Assembly: GCA_000231825.2 (NCBI GenBank)
Contig: JH720294.1
Span: forward strand, 1,391,419-1,455,418
Direction: 5' to 3'
Origin: Tetrahymena elliotti 4EA
Taxonomy: Eukaryota; Ciliophora; Oligohymenophorea; Hymenostomatida; Tetrahymenidae
DNA: 64,000 nt
The notes under the pieces are model-generated. The model ran no database searches. It worked only from the letters and a program-made list of their open reading frames with translations, and was not told where the DNA came from. Made by a program: the position numbers and the translations under genes. This document shows, piece after piece, positions 12,626 to 23,832 of this stretch (the first letter of the stretch is position 1; each line of letters begins with the position of its first letter).

Positions 12626-14353
12626 ATTTTAATAAAATAACACTCAAAAAAATATAAAAGGGGATGATGATCTAAATTTTATTTATCTATTTGTTTGTTT
12701 GTTTGTTTGCTTGCTTGGTTGTTAGTTGCTTTGCTTTGCTTTGCTTTTTTTTAATTTAAAAATATCTATGTAATATTAATTAGCTATTTAGTTAATTAGC
12801 TAGTCAATATCTATGTAAATAGACTCTAATTTTTCTATTAGATTATTTTCTTCTACTAATTTAACTTTTTATGTTTTTACATAAATAGTAGAGTTAAGTG
12901 ATTAAAATCACTTTTAATTTTATTGATAATTTATTTAATCTTAATAATATAGGCTATCATCTACCTCCTGTGGATATATACTGATATATATATGTGTATT
13001 TTCATCAACTTATCAAAACTACTGGATTGAACTTATTCAAATCATCAAATAACTTCTGATCTAAAATCTAAATAATCATTGTTAATAATATAGACAATAA
13101 ATCTATTTCTTCTATCAAAAAAGTTTCACATTTTTACTAATAGATCAATTTATTAATAATTAATTATATACACAGACATCTAAGTTATATTTTTCTTATT
13201 GTTGGTAATCTATTTTAATATCTAATTAAATTATAAAGGCACTTCACTTATACTAACTATTAATTTTATATTTAATTCTCTTGAAAAATGGCCTTTTTAT
13301 TGATAAACACAAATTATTTATTAGAATTACATCATGGATTAAGGCAATTCTTTTAAATTTAAAAAATAAATAACATTTGTTTAAATCATAAAAATATCCC
13401 ATTTTAATGATAAATTCTTCAAGTAGAACAGTTTCTGACAAAAATATCTCAAAGTTAAATTGTAAAATTGGTTTTTTTTTTATTAACAGATAGATAATAA
13501 TATTTTTTTAGGAAAAATAAGAAAATAAAGAGGTACTTTGTATTTTAGTCCAATTCATTTGTTATTAATTTTTATATTATTTTATTTGCTTTTTTAACAC
13601 CAATAATTTAAATAATTTTAAGAATAGTATTGTTTGAGCTGAGTGGTTTTTCTTCAAGAAAAGTAAGGCCACTTTTCGTAGAAATAATTAATGAAAAATC
13701 TTCAGTTTTTAAATTGAAACTATTTTAATTGATTATGATGGATAAAATTTTTAATTTTTAGAATTATTGTTTATTTAATTCTTAACGAAGTGTTCATTGA
13801 CAGAATCAAACTTTATTCTTCCCCTATTATTTCTTCTTACATCTCATCATTATAGTCAATTTCTAGCAAGTTTATCTTATGAATCTTTAATATTGTACTC
13901 TGAAGCTATTCTTAAATCATTAATACTACTTTTATCATAAAAATATTGTATTATTTTAAACAAGAGAGACAATTTATATTTTAATGAGACATTTATTATT
14001 TTAATAAAGTGTCTAGTACAGTAGTATTTTTAAATTATACAGATAGTATAGAATTATATAGACACTGCATATTTCAAAATACTTAAATACTAATAAATTT
14101 CATCACCTATTCTTTAATTTAGAATTTGAGCATTAAAGTAATTATATACTAATATATTTGATTTGTTTTAATAGATAGATTTTGCAATTTGAATTAATCA
14201 AAGTTGTATTAGCCAGCCAATATTTTATAATTTGTCAAAAAAAATTAAATAGAAGTTTATCTTTTCTAGATAGATAGATATCAAAAATTTTATCAAATAA
14301 TTTGATAAAGTCAAATATTTGTGCAATTAATTTGAATTAATTGAAAGAGGAAT
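12626..14353. other. intergenic stretch between divergent genes
   Basis: Shared upstream region of the kinase (-) and the CCDC130-like gene (+). It contains (TTTG)n and (CTTTG)n tracts at about 12693-12750 and an AGAT tract at 14268-14281. A minus-strand frame of about 65 codons (start region near 13441, TGA near 13250) has no recognisable motif, and I cannot support it as a gene. Confidence 0.5.
12693..12750. repeat. (TTTG)n / (CTTTG)n microsatellite
   Basis: Four TTTG units, two TTGC units, TTGG/TTAG variants and three CTTTG units in a row, about 70-125 nt upstream of the kinase start codon. Simple-sequence tract; any promoter or 5'UTR role is inference. Confidence 0.8.
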
Positions 14354-15607
14354 ATGAGTACACTCAAAGCAGCTAGAGCAGATAATTTTTACTACCCTTA
14401 AGATTGGGATCCTTCAAAAGTAAGCATTTTATTTTTTTTGCTGAAAATGCTTAAATTTCTTTTTAAATAATGTTTGATTAAGTCTTATCTTTTAATCAAA
14501 ATAGGGATCTTTGAATAAATTCTAAAATTCTCATCCTTTAGGAGATCGTGCTAAAAAAATAGACTAGGGAATATTAGTTATTAGATATGAAACACCATTT
14601 CATGTGAGATGTCTTAAATGTGACAACATGATTGCTAAAGGTGTTAGATTTAATGCTGAAAAAAGGAGAGGTAATTATATAATTAACAATTATTATTTTG
14701 AATCTTCAATATCAATGCTAATATAGTTGGAAAATACATGAGCAGTACTATTTGGGAGTTTAAAATGAGATGTCCTCATTGCTCAAATACAATAATTGTA
14801 GAGACAGATCCTGAAAATACTGATTATAATTACAAAGAAGGTGCAAGAAGAATAGTAATTCATTTTATATCTGTTTTTTAAACAACAAACTCTTTGAAAA
14901 AAGCTTAAAAACTATCAAATACTAAATATTTTGTTTATTTATAAATTAGCTTAACACAGAAAATGCCAAAACTGATGTTTAATTTATTCGTGATGACTCT
15001 GAAAAAGCTAAAATTTAAGAGGATGCATTTTACAATCTTGAAAATAAGAATTCTGATGAAAAAGTGGCCTAGTAAGAGAAGCCTAGAATACAATCTATGA
15101 TGCAAATGTCTCATGTAGATTTAAATATTTTTTGATAGAACAATTAAATTAATCAATTATTCATTTAAAAGGACAGATATCAAAATGACTTTGACAATAA
15201 TTTGCTCTTGAGAAATAAGTTTAGAAAGGAAAAGAAGTAATAGGAAAAAAATGAAGAGGAGGAAAAGAAAAAAAATAAAAACTTTGTTTTGCCTATTGCA
15301 CCTACTAGACAAACAGATATGGTAAATTGATTATAATTTTTTTATTGTTTTTTGAGTATTTTTGATTGAATAGATAAAGGTTAATAATGCACATTTTAGA
15401 GGACCTAATAACTTCCAAAAAAATAAGATAGAAAAAAGATCAGAGATTTTAAGAGGTAACATCTTTTAAGATAAATAATAAGAAGAAGTTAACAAAGTAT
15501 ATAAAAAAATTGATAAACTACCTAAATCAACCTAAATGATGATTAAAAACTCCATAAAATTGAATCAAAAAAATCAAAATTCATTTAACATTGTACATAA
15601 AAAATGA
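14354..15607 (+). CDS. CCDC130/Saf4 (CWC16 family) splicing factor
   Basis: Six exons (14354-14419, 14505-14670, 14727-14854, 14950-15114, 15172-15321, 15374-15607) encode 302 residues; all phases agree and the frame ends at TGA. The N-terminus matches the CWC16 family: NFYYPQDWDP, GSLNKFQNSHPLGDRAKK, QGILVIRYETPFHVRC, then MIAKGVRFNAEKRR, WEFKMRCPHC and VETDPENTDY. Two CxxC pairs (CLKC and CPHC) form the expected zinc site. CWC16 proteins (Yju2/CCDC94 and Saf4/CCDC130) join the spliceosome around the catalytic steps. NSHPLGDRA and the spacing are closer to CCDC130 than to CCDC94. The C-terminal half is charged, Lys/Glu/Asn-rich and probably disordered, as in relatives. The protein itself is split by five short introns of 52-95 nt. 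Confidence 0.9.
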
Positions 15608-15837
15608 TTATTTCTACTCAATAATTAGATTTTCAATGAAAATATAATTGTAAATACATATAAAAATATTTATTTTTTAGTCACTATTAAGTCAGATATT
15701 AATTCATGTGTTTCTTTGTTTAATTATTTTCATTATGTTGTATAAATTAAAGCTTAAAGTTCTACTTAAATATTAGATTAAGCCTAAACGAATCCTTTAA
15801 AATAAGAGATAAATTAAATCAAAATACATACATATAT

Positions 15838-15878
15838 ATATATGTATAGTACCCTAGGGTACTGCCTGTTCGGCTACA
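15838..15878 (+). repeat. dispersed palindrome motif, copy 2
   Basis: A (TA)n tract, then the perfect 16-nt palindrome AGTACCCTAGGGTACT (15848-15863), then GCCTGTTCGGCTACA (15864-15878), whose GCC and GGC can pair over a 5-nt loop. The whole string matches the reverse complement of the copy at 57597-57640 with one or two changes. The assembly gap begins 30 nt downstream. Confidence 0.8.
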
Positions 15879-15907
15879 TACAGTTATACAGTTTACAGTT
15901 ATATATT

Positions 15908-16007
15908 NNNNNNNNNNNNNNNNNNNNNNNNNNNNNNNNNNNNNNNNNNNNNNNNNNNNNNNNNNNNNNNNNNNNNNNNNNNNNNNNNNNNNNNNNNNNN
16001 NNNNNNN
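15908..16007. other. assembly gap of 100 N
   Basis: Exactly 100 N, the usual placeholder for a gap of unknown size. It begins 30 nt after a dispersed repeat motif, so a longer repeat may have been left unresolved here. Confidence 0.95.
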
Positions 16008-16266
16008 GATTCAAATTTTGTTTTTTTATTCATCAAATTAATTTTATTAACTTTGAATATAAATATTAAATTCATTTTATATCAAATGATGCTATTATCA
16101 TATTTAACTAGAAAAATAAACATCGATTTTAAATCATAAATTTTTGTTCTCAAATAAATACCTATCATTCCAATATTTAATATCCTTTCTTTTTTTACTT
16201 TTATATTAAAAATTTACTCCCTTTTTATTAAGTTCTAATGATAATTAGTCAGCTTATTATTTTAAA

Positions 16267-17567
16267 TCAATTATGTTTTTCTTCCTTTAGATTTTGTATT
16301 TTTTATTATTTTTTTAATTTTGAACAGATTCTATTTTTTGAATTAATTATAATTATTCTATAAAAAATTGAATAAATTTATAAGCCACTTATCTCAGTTA
16401 TACCTAATAAATAAATTGCATGATATAAATCCTCAACCTTTATGAAAAAATATCTCTATTGAATAATTAAAGCAGTGAAAATTAAAATATTATTAATTAA
16501 AATTTCACTTGAAGACTTATCTTTGTATGTAGGATAAAAACATATAGTTTAAAGCATTAAGGTTATTTGTGGGAAAATATCTTTAAGACAAGATGAAATG
16601 AATCCTTAATTGTTGATATTATTTTAGAAAAAATCTAATTTAAAGATTCCCATTATCAGAAATGAGATAACCTAAAAAGAAATGATAAAATAGTAAGCTT
16701 TAGATACTTCCATGCCTTGATAATTTTTTTTTATTAATCTAAAAATCTAAAAGAGAGCTAGTATGATTAATATATATAATAATTGATATATAAATCTATA
16801 ATCCAAATTTATTATCTTCTTTATACACAAGAAATACATTTCCTTTTTGAACTTAGCAAATAGTATTATGTCTAAAGGATGGATGCTCCATTTAAAACAA
16901 AGAAAGATATTGTTTAAAGAAGTAAAACGTTTTCAACAATTTTCTTTTGTTTATTTAGACATTCATTTTAAGCATTTCTTTTCCAAAGACAAGCAGCAAT
17001 TTAGAAAAGTAGATTTAAGGATGTAATTATAAGTAAAATATAATCATATTTATAGGCATATCCTTTTAATAAAGCATTAAAATATAGAAAAATTAATAAT
17101 GGTAATCCTTCAAATAGAGATTCTACTAAATTAGTAATTCTATCTAGTTTTTCTAATTCATTAATATTGAAGCCTGCTCTTAAAAAAGGTTTTAAGAAAG
17201 CTTCTAGAATCCAGTGTGAATTCGATATACAAATCTATTTACATTATATATTTTTTTCATCATTCTTACCTTTTGCTAATCTATTGTTGTTTATCAGAGT
17301 GTATATAAGTGGTGGGCACTTCCTGCTTTTATTTTCTCATGGTTAAAGATTGATTAGCTTTTATCTTATCTTAAAAATTATCACTTAGCACATAACACCT
17401 ATTTAATTTGAAATAGCTGCTTAAGTAGATATTACCTTTATCATAACATTACTATCACTCATTTTTTTGATTTGATACTATCCTTCCTAAATTGAGTATC
17501 TTTTTTTTTTAAATTTTTTATGATAATTATCTGTTTGTTTATTATTTTAATTCATTAATTTTCTCAT
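16267..17567 (-). CDS. multi-pass membrane protein with XK-like motif
   Basis: Proposed exons 17567-17436, 17318-17270, 17203-16838 and 16757-16267 encode about 345 residues ending at TGA; all phases agree. The last two exons are the firm part. They contain at least five or six hydrophobic segments, for example LVESLFEGLPLLIFLYFN, YDYILLIITSLNLLFQIA, VLLLQTISFFVLNGASI, AYYFIISFQVISFLIMGI and EILINNILIFTALII, and a basic C-terminal tail. The segment ITNLVESLFEGLPLLIFLYF followed by a second helix ending in a basic LWKRN recalls the core FEAxPQLxLQ motif of XK-related membrane proteins (some of which are lipid scramblases), but the Pro-Gln is Pro-Leu here, so this is tentative. The 5' end is less certain: the first intron needs a weak GGAAG acceptor. 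A frameshifted pseudogene is the alternative if the 80-nt intron (16837-16758) is not real. Confidence 0.55.
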
Positions 17568-17988
17568 ACTTTAGATTTTACATTTAAAGTATTTTTAATT
17601 TTAACCTGATTTTATGTTTATTTGGATAAATAAAATAATCAGGGATTCTAAAAATGTGCTCGGTGTTTTTATAAATTTTTTCATAAACAAAAACATAAAT
17701 AATTAGAAATAGGAAAATTAATCATGATAATTTTCAAACCTACCATAGAAATAAACAAAAGTGTTTAATCAAAAATTAAATTTTATATGATGAAATCTAA
17801 ATTTGTTTAATTAAACATTTAACGGATTTAATGGGTAGTGAATAGAATTTGACACAGGTAATTTTATGACATTTTAAAGAATATGAATGAATAAAAAATT
17901 ATAGATACATACATAAATAAAAGGTGCATTTAAAATATATGTTTTCATTATTTTTAGTTTTTAATGGAACCTTTTAACTAAATTTACA

Positions 17989-18231
17989 TCAATTTTTCTC
18001 AGACGACACATTTATATTCTATTTTGAAGGTTTTGAATGGTGTTTTCTTACCAGTTTCCTTTATAAGCCATCATTTTTAATATAGAGCAGAAGTCCACTA
18101 TAGGTTGGCATTCTGGGAGGGATACGGAATCGTCTGTCTACTTTTTATACAAAATTACATTTATTATTCTAATAAAAATTAAAAATTCTTGTCCTATTTT
18201 ACTCTTAATTTGATGCTATTTTCTTCCTCAT
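17989..18231 (-). CDS. possible small basic protein on a GC-richer island
   Basis: A minus-strand frame that is open from about 18462 to TGA at 17989. With the ATG at 18231 it gives 80 residues, very basic, with VDRRFRIPPRMPTYSG and LQRKLVRKHHSKPSK. Base composition is clearly richer in G+C (about 18000-18140) than anything around it, and it uses CGA, CGT and CCC codons that neighbouring genes avoid. A good donor site (CTGGTAAGA) inside the frame means it could also be an exon of a spliced gene, and the same island could instead encode a structured RNA. I do not recognise a family. Existence as a gene is uncertain. Confidence 0.3.
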
Positions 18232-19704
18232 CCTTTTTTCGAACTAATATAAAATTAGACTTTCTCTTATCAATTCCTTACTTTTTATTTGTGATTGAGC
18301 CTGTATCTAGAGATTTTTACTTTCAAAAATGAATAAATAAATTAAATTAAAGAATATTTTAAAGCTTAAATTTCTGTAATAGTTTTGAATATATGGATTA
18401 TTCTATCTAAACTTATCTTAATTTATTAGAATTATATATACTGAAAAGTTGTGTATGTACTTTTTTCATATAAAATAAACAAAATTTAACTTAATTAATG
18501 AGGACAAAAAAAGTTCAAAATATTTTAATACATAAAATTTTCATTCTTAAAAATACAATTAACTTATTCTATTTTCTTCATTAAAAATGAAATTATTGGT
18601 TTCAATTTCAAAATTATCTCAACATGGATTTTTAATTCTGAAATTAAATTAAAAAATAAGAATTTTTAATATAATCAATCAGGCATGTTTGAATTCTATT
18701 TAGAAATGATTTTCCTGACTTAATATCTAAAAAAATTAAGATAAGATAAATATTTACTTAAATCTGGACATACATATTGAAATGCCTTTCAAATATTCTT
18801 GGAATTAATGAAATAAAATTTACCAACTTCTTATAATCTAATATATATTGAAAAAAAAGATATATTTCTAATGAAGAAAAATACATTTAAAATATTTAAT
18901 ATCGCTATTTTGTATTTTAACCATTAATTAGCTTTAATAACTGTTTGAATTCTGCTCAGAATGCTTGAATATAATAGATTCTCTATGAATTCAATTGGAA
19001 TTTTTTTCTTCCATTAATTCTAATTAAATTTTCTTATTTTTTATTAAATTTTGTAAAATACTTAAAGTTTATACATCGCAATAAAAATCTCAAATAATTA
19101 GGAACATACTCAAATAAAAAATTAGAAGTTAACTCTAATACATTTTAAACTCTCTTGTAGTTTCTTATCTATTTTAAATGAAAAAAAATTTCTACTCCTG
19201 CTCATTCATTCTTTTAAAAAATACCGATTTTTCTGCCAAATTCCCAAAATTACTATAATTGAACTGTGCAGTATTTTTCAAACCTTGATAATAATTAATA
19301 TAAAATTAAGTAAATTATTAAGCCACTTATCTCTATTTCCTAATAATGCAGGTTTTTATTTATTCTTAACTCCTTAATTAAGAATTCATAAAATGTCAAG
19401 TTTTTTTAATGAATGAATTATTTATTTATTTTATAAATCTAAAATAAAATGAGTCATAGAATTGTGTTATAGTTAGGTGGTATATAATAACATACATACA
19501 TAGATGAAAAGAGCGATTAAGTAATTGATTTGATAAATCCTAAAGCATAAATAATTAAATACAACAAAACATTGATTGATTAAATATACTTTGAAAAATT
19601 AAATAAAAATCTTCTTCTGTGAGATTTGTTAATTAATTAGACAGAAAAGTAGGAAGGAAGGAAATAAACAAACAATAAAGTTAAAGCAAAATTGCAAAAA
19701 CAAA
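18232..19704. other. A+T-rich intergenic stretch
   Basis: No supported gene. The last 100 nt, upstream of the cytochrome b5 protein gene, contain GGAA and AAAC tetranucleotide tracts (about 19648-19680). Confidence 0.55.
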
Positions 19705-21080
19705 ATGGACAAGCAATATCCAGAATTGAATTTAGTTACAAAGTTTTTTATAGAGAACAGAGAATATGAAATTAGATGGTAAAATTTATTATTTTTGAAG
19801 TAAAGTCTATTTTTTCACTTTCTTAAATAAATCATTTATTCTTTCCAAACAATTCAAATGACATATTAAACAAACAATTGCTCTTAATAACAAATAGGAA
19901 TAAGTCCTCCAGATTAGATGAGATGTTTTAAATAGCATAATACATTTTAAATGACATATTAAAAATTTACTCAACAGATTAAGCTATTGTTAAGGTATAA
20001 ATTCTCAACAGCAATCATGAAAAATAAATAAGCAAATTTCATATAAATTAATAAGGATCACGAATTACAAGAATATGGACTTAAGGATATCATTTCATTT
20101 TAAGTGAGAGAAGTTTATGTATTCCTTCCACACAAGAAAGAAGTTAAAACATACATTAAGGTAAAAATTAAATACTTCAATTTAAAACAGAACTTATGAG
20201 TAATTTATACTAAAAAGAATGACTAGAGAGATTTTAGATATGTTTATTATTTCGTCAGCAGCGAACAAGTGAAAATCGAGAGATTTAAAGAAAGAAATAC
20301 TAGAATAGATTCAATGATTACAAATTTATCAATAATAAGGTACAATAATCAATTTAGAAGAGATATTGTTTGATATGAAATGTTTTACCTTTTATAAATT
20401 AGAATGCAAAATCAATAGTTCGAAAACACTCTTAGATAAATAGTAGAATCTAGATTAAACAATTTATAAATAAATAATCCTTCATCCCCTAATATTTTCT
20501 TTGTTTCTGACTCTAATAAATAAGATAATTAAGATGAAAAGGATGATTAGTTATCACCTAAATTTGGATCAACTTCTGATTCCACCAGTTCATCAAAAAC
20601 CAATACCAATCCTAATTAGAAGATCCCATCTTTTGGCTCTATTGGCAATAACAATTACTTAGGAGGATAAAAAGATTAGTTATTTGATATTGATGACTCA
20701 GACCTAAAAAAAAGATAGAAAGTTGCTGGATTAGGAACCCAACAAGATTATATGAAACATTAAGCATAGCAAAAACCAGCTGATGTTAAAGGCTACACTA
20801 TGCAAGAAGTAATACACTATTCTCTATATTCAATCTATTTTATCATTTTTATTCACTTGAAAAGGTTGCTCACCATAATAAAGAAAACGATGCATGGATA
20901 GTTATTAATGGAAAGATATACGATGTTACTCACTATCTTAACTATCATCCAGGTGGTAAGGCTAAACTAATGCTAGGCGTTGGACGTGATGGAACTGAAT
21001 TATTTTAAAAATACCATCCTTGGGTTAATGCTCACTACATTCTTTAAAAAAATCATATAGGTTTTATTGTTTTAAAATGA
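19705..21080 (+). CDS. protein with C-terminal cytochrome b5 heme domain
   Basis: Six exons (19705-19778, 19898-19994, 20056-20160, 20218-20339, 20403-20808, 20865-21080) encode 339 residues; all phases agree. The last 75 residues form a cytochrome b5 fold: YTMQEVAHHNKENDAWIVI, then IYDVTHYLNYHPGGKAKL with the HPGG heme-ligand motif, then VGRDGTELFQKYHPWVN with the second heme-ligand region and IGFIVL at the end. HxWVN after the second ligand resembles the b5 domain of CYB5R4 (NCB5OR) more than ordinary cytochrome b5, but no reductase domain follows. Residues about 1-150 are a folded-looking region I do not recognise (VREVYVFLPHKKEVKTYI). Residues 150-260 are Ser/Asn/Asp-rich linker. There is no membrane anchor, so it is probably a soluble electron-transfer or heme-binding protein. 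Confidence 0.85.
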
Positions 21081-22550
21081 AAGATGTAAATAAAAAAACA
21101 AAATAAACAATTAAAAAAATATAATATTTAATATATTAATGTAAATTTACTAATCCAATATTCTAATCTTTCTACCAATTTGCAAATTAAAATTTAATGT
21201 GCCCAATTTTAAATTATTATTTTTGCATTATTTTAATATTTACATTTGACTTTAAAAAACCAAACAATCCTATTTTAAAACAAAAAATAAGGAAATTAAA
21301 ATAGAAAATATTTGTTATGAAAATTTAATTATTTCCAACAAATTTGAGCTTAATTTTATATTTTCTTATGATGCTCACCAAATCAATGAAAGATATCATA
21401 TTAATTTAATTTTTTAGAAGAAAAGATTTTAAAAATATCAACTAAATAGGCAAAACAAATATTCAATAATTTGGATAAGCATTCATTCTTCTTTTTCATA
21501 AAAGTATTTCTAAATTAAAATATTCTAAACTCTCTATAATTTTTCATAATAAAATTTAATATTTATTTAATAAATATCAAATATGCCCAGCTTCTTTAAA
21601 AACTACAAAATCCTTTAAAAATATTAAATAAGTTTTATTCGTTTAGAAGGTAGATTTAAAAGATATCAACTAAATAGGTAAAACAATATTAATTTATGTA
21701 GATAAAAGCATTATTATCTTCTTTTTATTCCCCTTTTTCTTAAAATTTGTTATAAAAATAAAATAAATAAATAAAATAATAACTTGAAATATTCTAAGCT
21801 CTCTATGAATTTTTACATTAAAATTTAATTTTCATTTGCTAAATATCAAATTATGTGTAACTTCTTTAAAAACTGCAAAAACCTTTAAAAATATTAAATT
21901 AGTTTTATTTTTTTTAAAGATTTAAAATAAATCAACTAAAATGAATGAGATCATTAAACAAAATTTATTTTTAATAAAAAAATAGAATTTAAGAAAAAAT
22001 AGAGCTTTCTATCAGTTCTCTAATTAAAAAATGTTCCCATTTTCCAAATTTTAAATTATTCATTTTCTAGAGAATTTTGGTATTCATGTGTGTGAGATTT
22101 ATTTATCTTATTTTACATCCATTTTTTCATTTCAAGCATATATGTGAGATTTATATTGTCTTACATCCATTCTTTCCTTTCAATAAGAGCACTTTCTTTA
22201 TAAACCTCACAAAAAAAAATATACTTCTTTTAAAACTACAAAGTCCTTAAATATACTATGCTAGCTTTATTACTTTAAAAGGAAAGAAATAAAATAAGTG
22301 AGATTATTTAAAAAAACAAATATTGTGATTTAACTAATATCTTCTAATATTTTAAATATTTATGGTTTAATAATATGATTAAATTTTTTCATTTATCAAA
22401 CTTGATATACAATTTTAGAATGAAAAGTAAATAGATTTAAAAAGAAAAGAAATAAATTGAATTGCTGGAAGATAATATTATAAATTGATTTCTTACTTTA
22501 TTTACATGCTTAAAAAAATATAAAATAATAATTTAATTTAGTTTAAAATA
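21081..22550. other. intergenic stretch with degenerate tandem repeat
   Basis: Between convergent genes. No gene is seen. Most of it is a diverged direct repeat (see 21400-22290). Confidence 0.6.
21400..22290. repeat. degenerate direct repeat, about 3 units of 240-360 bp
   Basis: Shared blocks recur in the same order: ATATCAACTAAATAGG with CAAAACAA (21438, 21666, and weaker at 21930), TTCTAAACTCTCTATAATTT and its variant (21524, 21794), CTTCTTTAAAAACTACAAAA with TCCTTTAAAAATATTAAAT (21591, 21860 and 22225), then GTTTTATT followed by a GAAGGTAGA-like junction. Seen directly; no coding capacity. Confidence 0.6.
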
Positions 22551-23431
22551 TCAAGTGAATTTATTGAGAGTCGTAGTAGATTTTTGTTTAGACATAAAAG
22601 AGGAGAATCCTACACTTTAATTCAGATATTAAGAATCATCATTAGCTTTTTTATTCTCTTTTTTAGTCATGGCACTGCCTCTACGAGATGCTTCATCTGT
22701 ATTTTCATTATCTGAGTCATCTATGTCTTGGAAGTCTATATCATCATCGTCATCATCAACATTCTTTTTAGCATGCAGTTGTTTTAAGCTTTTCATTTTC
22801 TTCTGAAGGAGGTCGTTATCAGCAAACAATATTTATGGTGAATCAGATGCAACTTGATAAGCATATTTATATGATGCAACTCTATAGCATCTATGAACTT
22901 CACCGAGTTTATATTTTACATCAATTTAAGGTTTAAATTTCCTTTTTAAATGAAATGGTTTCTTTCTTAGTAAAAATAAAAAAATAATAATAAAATATAT
23001 TACTCATCATTTTTGCTGTTTGGTTATAAGTGCTTAGTAATAGAAGAGACAAATGCATTATTTCTTAAAAAATTATTTGTAGATAAAGTAAATATCTTCT
23101 TTTTATGAGAAGAGCTTGACAACGATTCTGAACTCTTTTTCTGTTTAAAGTTTTCTGATGTCTATTTCAAATCTACTCCTTTTCTTATTTAAGAATGAGA
23201 AGTCTATGGCTAAATCACAGGTAGAGAATCTTTTGTACCCTATGAAAGCTATAAAGTGCTTTAATAATTTAAATGGAAACCTTTAGTTGGTTATTTCACA
23301 TATCTATGATTTATTTATTCAGGATGCAATTTCTAATTAGAAGCAGCCTAAGAGTAGCTAGATGCTTATTAATTATTATTAACATTATTATCATTATTAC
23401 TCTCATAATTTTATTAATCATTATTATTCAT
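22551..23431 (-). CDS. unknown protein with acidic C-terminal tract
   Basis: Two exons (23431-23004 and 22965-22551) joined across a very short 38-nt GT-AG intron give 280 residues ending at TGA, with phases in agreement. The N-terminal third is Asn/Gln/Ser-rich. The middle has a basic, probably folded segment that starts just after the intron (KKPFHLKRKFKPQIDVKY, LGEVHRCYRVASYKYAYQ). The C-terminal part has a helix (LLQKKMKSLKQLHAKKN), an acidic run of six Asp (VDDDDDDIDFQDIDD) and a Ser/Thr-rich end with an RRGS phosphorylation-like site. The frame stays open upstream of this ATG to about 23610, so an earlier exon or start is possible. I do not recognise the family; no membrane or signal segment is seen. 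Confidence 0.6.
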
Positions 23432-23832
23432 TGCATTTTATTGCTAACTGTTTGTTGTACTACTTGGATAATTGGCAAATATCTTAGTATCTAATAATTT
23501 ATAAATTTAATAATTATTTAAATTAAAAGCTTTTATTAAATTAGCAAAAATTAAAGTAAAATAACAAGTCAATAGAAATGCTTGAAATAACGGTTAAAAT
23601 CAATTTAAAAAATATCATTTTTATGTTAAATTTAATTTTAAATTAAAAACAAATTTAATTTAAAAAAATGATTTATTTAAGTATTTAATCAAAATAATTT
23701 TTTGGATTTCCATTTCATCTGAAGACAAAAATTGATAAAATGATATCCAAAACAAATTAAACAATCAGATTTTTGTTTCTTTCTTTCTAAAACTTGAAAT
23801 AAAATTCATTTAAAATTAACTGAGGAATGTCA
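23432..23832. other. A+T-rich intergenic stretch
   Basis: Separates two minus-strand genes. It contains GATGAAATGGAAATCC-type A/T-rich sequence and no supported gene. The 5' end of the downstream unknown gene may extend into it. Confidence 0.45.

Larger units (their letters stand above)
15608..16266. other. intergenic stretch with dispersed motif and gap
   Basis: Lies between convergent genes. It holds the perfect palindrome motif (15848-15878) and the N run. Nothing else is recognisable. Confidence 0.6.

Noticed and set aside
13250..13441. Minus-strand frame beginning SETVLLEEFIIKMGYF
   Set aside because: Short, no family resemblance, no supporting upstream exon; it could be a relic but I cannot support it as a gene.
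15842..16069. Plus-strand ORF spanning the N gap
   Set aside because: Almost half of it is N, and the rest is the dispersed palindrome motif and A/T sequence.
16838..16920. Frameshift in the XK-like gene
   Set aside because: An 80-nt GT-AG intron (16837-16758) restores the frame with a correct phase, so a frameshift is not required.
23273..23494. Hydrophobic plus-strand ORF of 73 residues
   Set aside because: Antisense of the Asn/Gln-rich N-terminus of the 22551-23431 gene.
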